From Alosa alosa (lineage: Eukaryota; Chordata; Actinopteri; Clupeiformes; Clupeidae): DNA of 64,000 nucleotides. Shown here in pieces: positions 59,716 through 64,000 of the stretch. The notes beneath the pieces are model-generated. The model did not search any database. It had not been told where the DNA came from and worked only from the letters and a program-made list of their open reading frames with translations. A program made the position numbers and the translations under genes. Within the stretch, counting starts at the first letter, position 1; the number at the start of each line of letters is the position of its first letter. The stretch is taken from assembly GCF_017589495.1 (NCBI RefSeq), contig NC_063191.1:116001-180000 (forward strand), given 5' to 3'.

Positions 59716-61159
59716 TAGGAGTGTAAAGATTAACCGATACGTATCGGTATCCGTTTTTTAACGGACCGGTCGTAATATCAATTTACTTGTTACGAATCGG
59801 TTCACAACCTTTTCTGCTCGCTCAGACTCTCATTTACGTTGCAAGCAGCGCATTCATCCTACTTCCGGTTTTGAAACTACACGTGGCACGGATTTGTGGG
59901 TAATGCAGTTCGTTTTGGGCTACATTCATTGCCCAAAGTTGTCAAAGGACTTCATTACCCATACATCTACTGCAACTTAAGCACGTGACAACTCGCACTC
60001 GTCGTTTGTTTGACAGTTTTTACTCTTTTGTTTTTCAAAATCCAGCGCGAAATTAATCACGGGTTTCCCGTTTACCAACAAAACTAGATGCGCGCGCAGC
60101 CGTGAGGCAGAAGACGCTTGGTGGCCGTCCACAACGTTATAAACTAAATCTAAATAGTCAGCTGCTGTAAGCTACAATCGGATTTTTTTGTATACCCCTG
60201 TTGTCTCAATGATAATAACATCTCATTTCAGACTATATTTCAAAGTTTGACGTTCATTTGCATTATTAATATAACATCGTATTTTGTCATTTTTGGCGAA
60301 GACATGCATTCCGTTAGGGATATTGAACATATTTAACATTCTCTAACCATCGTGATTTCGAATTGGTGCAGTTTTCAGCACAAAAACTCATTTTATTTTT
60401 TTTGCTCTTTTGCATTGCTCTATGCTGTTCTATGGTGCTTTCTGCCTCTTTGGTTATGCGCATGTTTTTTCGTGACGTTGCATAGAAATCCATGTATAGC
60501 ATTCCTAAACGGGCAAACGATAGTCTGTAGAGTAGCCTTACGTTTGATGAAGGGATTTCCTTAATGTTAAAGAATAATTTGGCCCTTGCTGCTAAAACGA
60601 TGCACAAATTATTATTATTTTGTTCATATTCACTAGATTTGGGAACAAAATAGGCCATTGATATGTAGCCTATTTTATTCTTTTGTAGGCTATATGAGAA
60701 AAGGCCAAGATTGTCTTAAGCACTGTTTTATTTTATTTCGTATTGTCTTACCTCAACAATAGGCTACAGCTCCTTGAAAAAACAATCAGATATAACTCTA
60801 TAAAATCTATAAAGGCTATAAAAATGTATTTTTATATTGTATTTGGCTGCTGTGTTTGACTGAAATGTAGACTATTATTTTTCATTTCAATACAGTATAT
60901 GATACAAACCTCAGTTTAGATAATCATATTAACATTTGTTTTTTGCCTAATTGACATGACAATGATAATTGATAATATAAAAATTAATGTACACCTTAAG
61001 CAATGATAAAAAATCTTTCAGAATGCTTTCCATTCTTCAACTGCATCAATCGAATCGATTGAATCGTTTTTTATGAACATGTATCTTTTCTTGTATCGAA
61101 TCGTGCCCATGTATCTAGATGTGAATCAGACGCCTTTTACATGAGAGATTCACACCCTG
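59716..61159. mobile_element. Non-autonomous hAT, tandem copy 1 (1444 bp)
   Basis: Starts TAGGAGTGTAAAGATTAACC and ends GAGAGATTCACACCCTG. GTTTAAAT on the left and CTTTAAAT on the right form an 8-bp target duplication with one mismatch. Same family as 27611-28749 in opposite orientation, with about 300 bp extra. Confidence 0.82.
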
Positions 61160-61267
61160 CTTTAAATCCATCATGACCTTCTTTTTACCACGCTTTTATT
61201 TAATCAGTTTAAATCCATCATGACCCTCTTTTACCTTTTACCACGCTTTTATTGAATCAGTTTAAAT
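61160..61267 (+). repeat. LINE segment between hAT tandem copies
   Basis: Two units of TTTAAATCCATCATGACC and CACGCTTTTATT(G/T)AATCAG, identical in kind to the sequence before copy 1 and after copy 2, showing that hAT plus flank was duplicated as a block. Confidence 0.85.
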
Positions 61268-62707
61268 TAGAGTGTGTAAAGATTAACCGACACGATATCG
61301 GTATCCGTTTTAACGGACCGGTCGTATTATCAATTTACTTGTTACCGAATGGTTCACAACCTTTTCTGCTCGCTCAGACTCTCATTTTACGTTGCAAGCA
61401 GCGCATTCATCCTACTTCGGTTTTGAAACTACACGCGTGGCGGATTTGTGGGTAATGCAGTTCGTTTTGGGCTACATTCATTGCCCAAAGTTGTCAGTTG
61501 ACTTCATTACCCATACATCTACTGCAACTTAAGCGCGTGACAACTTCGCTTTCGTCGTTTGTTTGACAGTTTTACTCTTTTGTTTTCAAAATCCAGCGAA
61601 ATTAATCACGGGTTTCCGTTTACCAACAAAACTAGATCTTGTAGCGCAGCCGTGGAGGCAGAAAGGCGCTTGGTGGCCGTCCACAGCGTTATAAACTAAA
61701 TCTAAATAGTCAGCTGCTGTAAGCTACAATCGGATTTTTGTATACCCCTGTTGTCTCAATGATAATAACATCTCATTTCAGACTATATTTCAAAGTTTGA
61801 CGTTCATTTGCATTATTAATATAACATCGTATTTTGTCATTTTTGGCGAAGACATGCATTCCGTTAGGGATATTGAACATATTTAACATTCTCTAACCAT
61901 GGATTGATTTGGTGGTGCAGTTTTCAGCACAAAAACTCATTTTATTTTTTGCTCTTTTGCATTGCTCTATGCTGTTCTATGGTGCTTTCTGCCTCTTGGT
62001 TGCGCACGCATGTTTTCGTGACGTTGCATAGAAATCCATGTATAGCATTCCTAAACGGCAACGATAGTCTGTAGAGTAGCCTTACGTTTGATGAAGGGAT
62101 TTCCTTAATGTTAAAGAATAATTTGGCCCTTGCTGCTAAAACGATGCACAAATTATTATTATTTTGTTCATATTCACTCAGACTTGGAACAAAATAGGCC
62201 ATTGATATGTAGGCCTATTTTATTCTTGTAGGCTATATGAGAAAAGGCCAAGATTGTCTTAAGCACTGTTTTATTTTATTTCGGTATTGTCTTACCTCAA
62301 CAATAGGCTACAGCTCCTTGAAAACAATCAGATATAACTCTATAAAATCTATAAAGGCTATAAAAATGTATTTTTATATTGTATTTGGCTGCTGTGTTTG
62401 ACTGAAATGTAGACTATTATTTTTTCATTTCAATACAGTATATGATACAAACCTCAGTTTAGATAATCATATTAACACATTTGTTTTTGCCTAATTGACA
62501 TGACAATGATAATTGATAATATAAAATTAATGTACACCTTAAGCAAATGATAAAAAATCTTTCAGAATGCTTTCCATTCTTCAACTGCATCGAATCGAAT
62601 CGTACTGAATCGTTTTTTATGAACATGTATCTTTTCTTGTATCGAATCGTGCCCATGTATCTAGATGTGAATCGTATCGTCTTTTACATGAGAGATTCAC
62701 ACCCCTG
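61268..62707. mobile_element. Non-autonomous hAT, tandem copy 2 (1440 bp)
   Basis: Nearly the same as copy 1 along its whole length, differing mainly by single-base indels in homopolymers and a few substitutions. Ends TTCACACCCCTG, followed by CTTTAAAT. Confidence 0.82.
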
Positions 62708-62962
62708 CTTTAAATCCATCATGACCCTCTTTTACCACGCTTTTATTTAATCAGTTTAAATCCATCATGACCCTCTTTTACCTTTTACCACGCTTTTATT
62801 GAATCAGTTTAAATCCATCATGACCCTCTTTTACCACGCTTTTATTGAATCAGTGGAGACCTTGTACACAAAACAGTTACAGCGCATCACTGGTTCAATT
62901 TTAAACTAAAGTTCCCATCCATTGCTTCACCCCCTCTGGGCGTAGGTTCACAATCCCATACG
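62708..62962 (+). mobile_element. LINE fragment, 3' continuation with tandem 46-bp units
   Basis: Three units of AAATCCATCATGACCCTCTT with ACCACGCTTTTATTGAATCA. The open frame then continues through GAGACCTTGTACACAAAACA and the C-terminal end of the LINE polyprotein near 62940. Confidence 0.75.
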
Positions 62963-63425
62963 TGTATATCATGGCCTAGGGCAACCAGACAGTGATAGAG
63001 GACGGAGGCGTGAAATGTTTTAACAATAACGAGGGTTTATTTTATAAACTACAACGAAAATGAACGATAACAACACTAGACTAATGTATAAGCAGGTAGT
63101 AGTCAGTTCTCAGTAGTGAGGTGCGGGCGTGTGTTGGGTGTAGGAAATGTAGCGTATGCATGTTGCGTGTTACATCAAAGGAAATATACAGTAAATAAAG
63201 CAGCGGTAGCCGGCACAGCAAGCAGCAAGGCGCAAAGCGACAGAACAGCAGGACCGAGAACCAGAAGTAGGCCGCGATCTATAGGCAACCCCGCCCACTT
63301 CATCAGTCCTAATTGGGGAGACACATGCAGACCATTACAGACAAGGCCTGGCGGCCGTCACAGTGTAGAACAAAAAGACACAAAAACAGTTGTCCCAGCA
63401 ACCATTACACAGAGGAATAAGTCAT
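62963..63425. other. Possible minus-oriented LTR or other element
   Basis: The sequence between ATGGCCTAGGGCAACCAGAC and TTGTCCCAGCAACCATTACA has the look of a reverse LTR (GGTTGC/GCAACC near both ends, AATAAA-type strings inside). I cannot find a clear target duplication. Confidence 0.35.
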
Positions 63426-64000
63426 AGCTATGATATGTGTGTATGCTATGCTTTGCACAGGTGTTTATTTATTGTACCTTTTATGTATGTAAATATTGAT
63501 TTATATTTTAACTTTTATGTATGTTTTTACAACCTAAACTTTTTTACTGATTAATTTTGTTTTTTCTTTTTACAATTAGTAAACTACTACCACATCAATA
63601 TTTAAGTATAATCTGGACCTGTAAGGTCCGTGTATCATTCGTTCATTTGATATTCAATTAAGAATCCAAAATGAAAAAACGAAAAAAGCACTTGTTTTTT
63701 CATTATTTGTTTATGAATGTGATACAAACCAACAAATAATGCTTTGTTTTTCAAACTTTTGATTTCATGATCAGATCAAAAGTAGAACATTTAAAAAACG
63801 GCCTCAGGCCCAAAACTGATTTTGTTATTTATTTTTTCTGATTGCTCTGACCCAGAAATTATTTATTGACTTCCATTGCCAGCTGCTGCTTCTGTTTTGC
63901 AGTGTTAAATTGGACTAGGCCTACCAGTCCGATTATAACTTTTACACACACAATTTAACCTAAAGATCTATATTTAAATGACCACTCGGACAGAGCAACA
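63426..64000. other. Nothing recognised
   Basis: AT-rich sequence. The first 150 bases may be LINE 3' untranslated remnant. No gene or paired termini seen. Confidence 0.4.

Overview
This window looks like a teleost fish nuclear genome. It carries a canonical vertebrate HDAC3, a multi-exon RRP1 (Nop52-family) gene with GT-AG introns, tRNA-derived SINEs, hAT and piggyBac-like DNA transposons, fish-type LINE fragments, a decayed LTR retrovirus and very abundant (AC)n/(TG)n tracts. I cannot name the species from the sequence alone. Several apparent frame breaks lie in homopolymers or tandem repeats, which is where long-read assemblies make errors, so they are reported as uncertain.

Layout. Positions 1-36003 (minus strand) are almost entirely one gene, rrp1/rrp1b, whose start codon is at 36003 and whose last exon lies beyond position 1. 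I placed 15 exons by joining conserved Nop52 segments across GT-AG junctions with consistent phase: 35877-36003, 35508-35590, 29675-29732, 29170-29255, 29022-29083, 26337-26460, 26114-26178, 25547-25755, 22679-22791, 18874-18971, 17788-17807, 16785-16922, 6230-9117, 3474-3557 and 237-304. Exon 13 is a giant exon made of two coding minisatellites. The introns hold a 5'-truncated LINE (585-2455), many minisatellites, a nested hAT (11742-15334) containing a piggyBac-like element and a small hAT, an intron-bearing ZBED-type hAT (19430-22629), a second piggyBac-like copy (23297-24585), a nested pair at about 26.7-29.0 kb, and a LINE interrupted by a DNA element (about 32.0-33.3 kb).

Positions 36004-36945 separate rrp1 from hdac3 in a head-to-head arrangement, which suggests a shared promoter region. 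hdac3 (36946-38232, plus strand) is full length (428 codons) in one uninterrupted exon. A duplicated piece of its own 3' end follows, then AC repeats and a poly(A) signal at 39211.

From 39.2 kb to the end I see no host protein-coding gene. The region holds small DNA elements, a complete but decayed provirus with paired LTRs and a 4-bp target duplication (40563-49852) that itself carries a likely solo LTR of another family, SINE copies, a satellite grown from the SINE tail and split by a hAT insertion (53.27-56.1 kb), a long fold-back palindrome (56243-56499), paired TTAA-flanked elements (57067-58452), and a LINE fragment carrying a hAT that was then tandemly duplicated (58.56-62.85 kb).

The clearest recurring pattern is that exon-intron boundaries of rrp1, and the stop region of hdac3, have repeatedly been copied in tandem into the adjoining microsatellite-rich DNA. 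This has produced arrays of splice-site copies.
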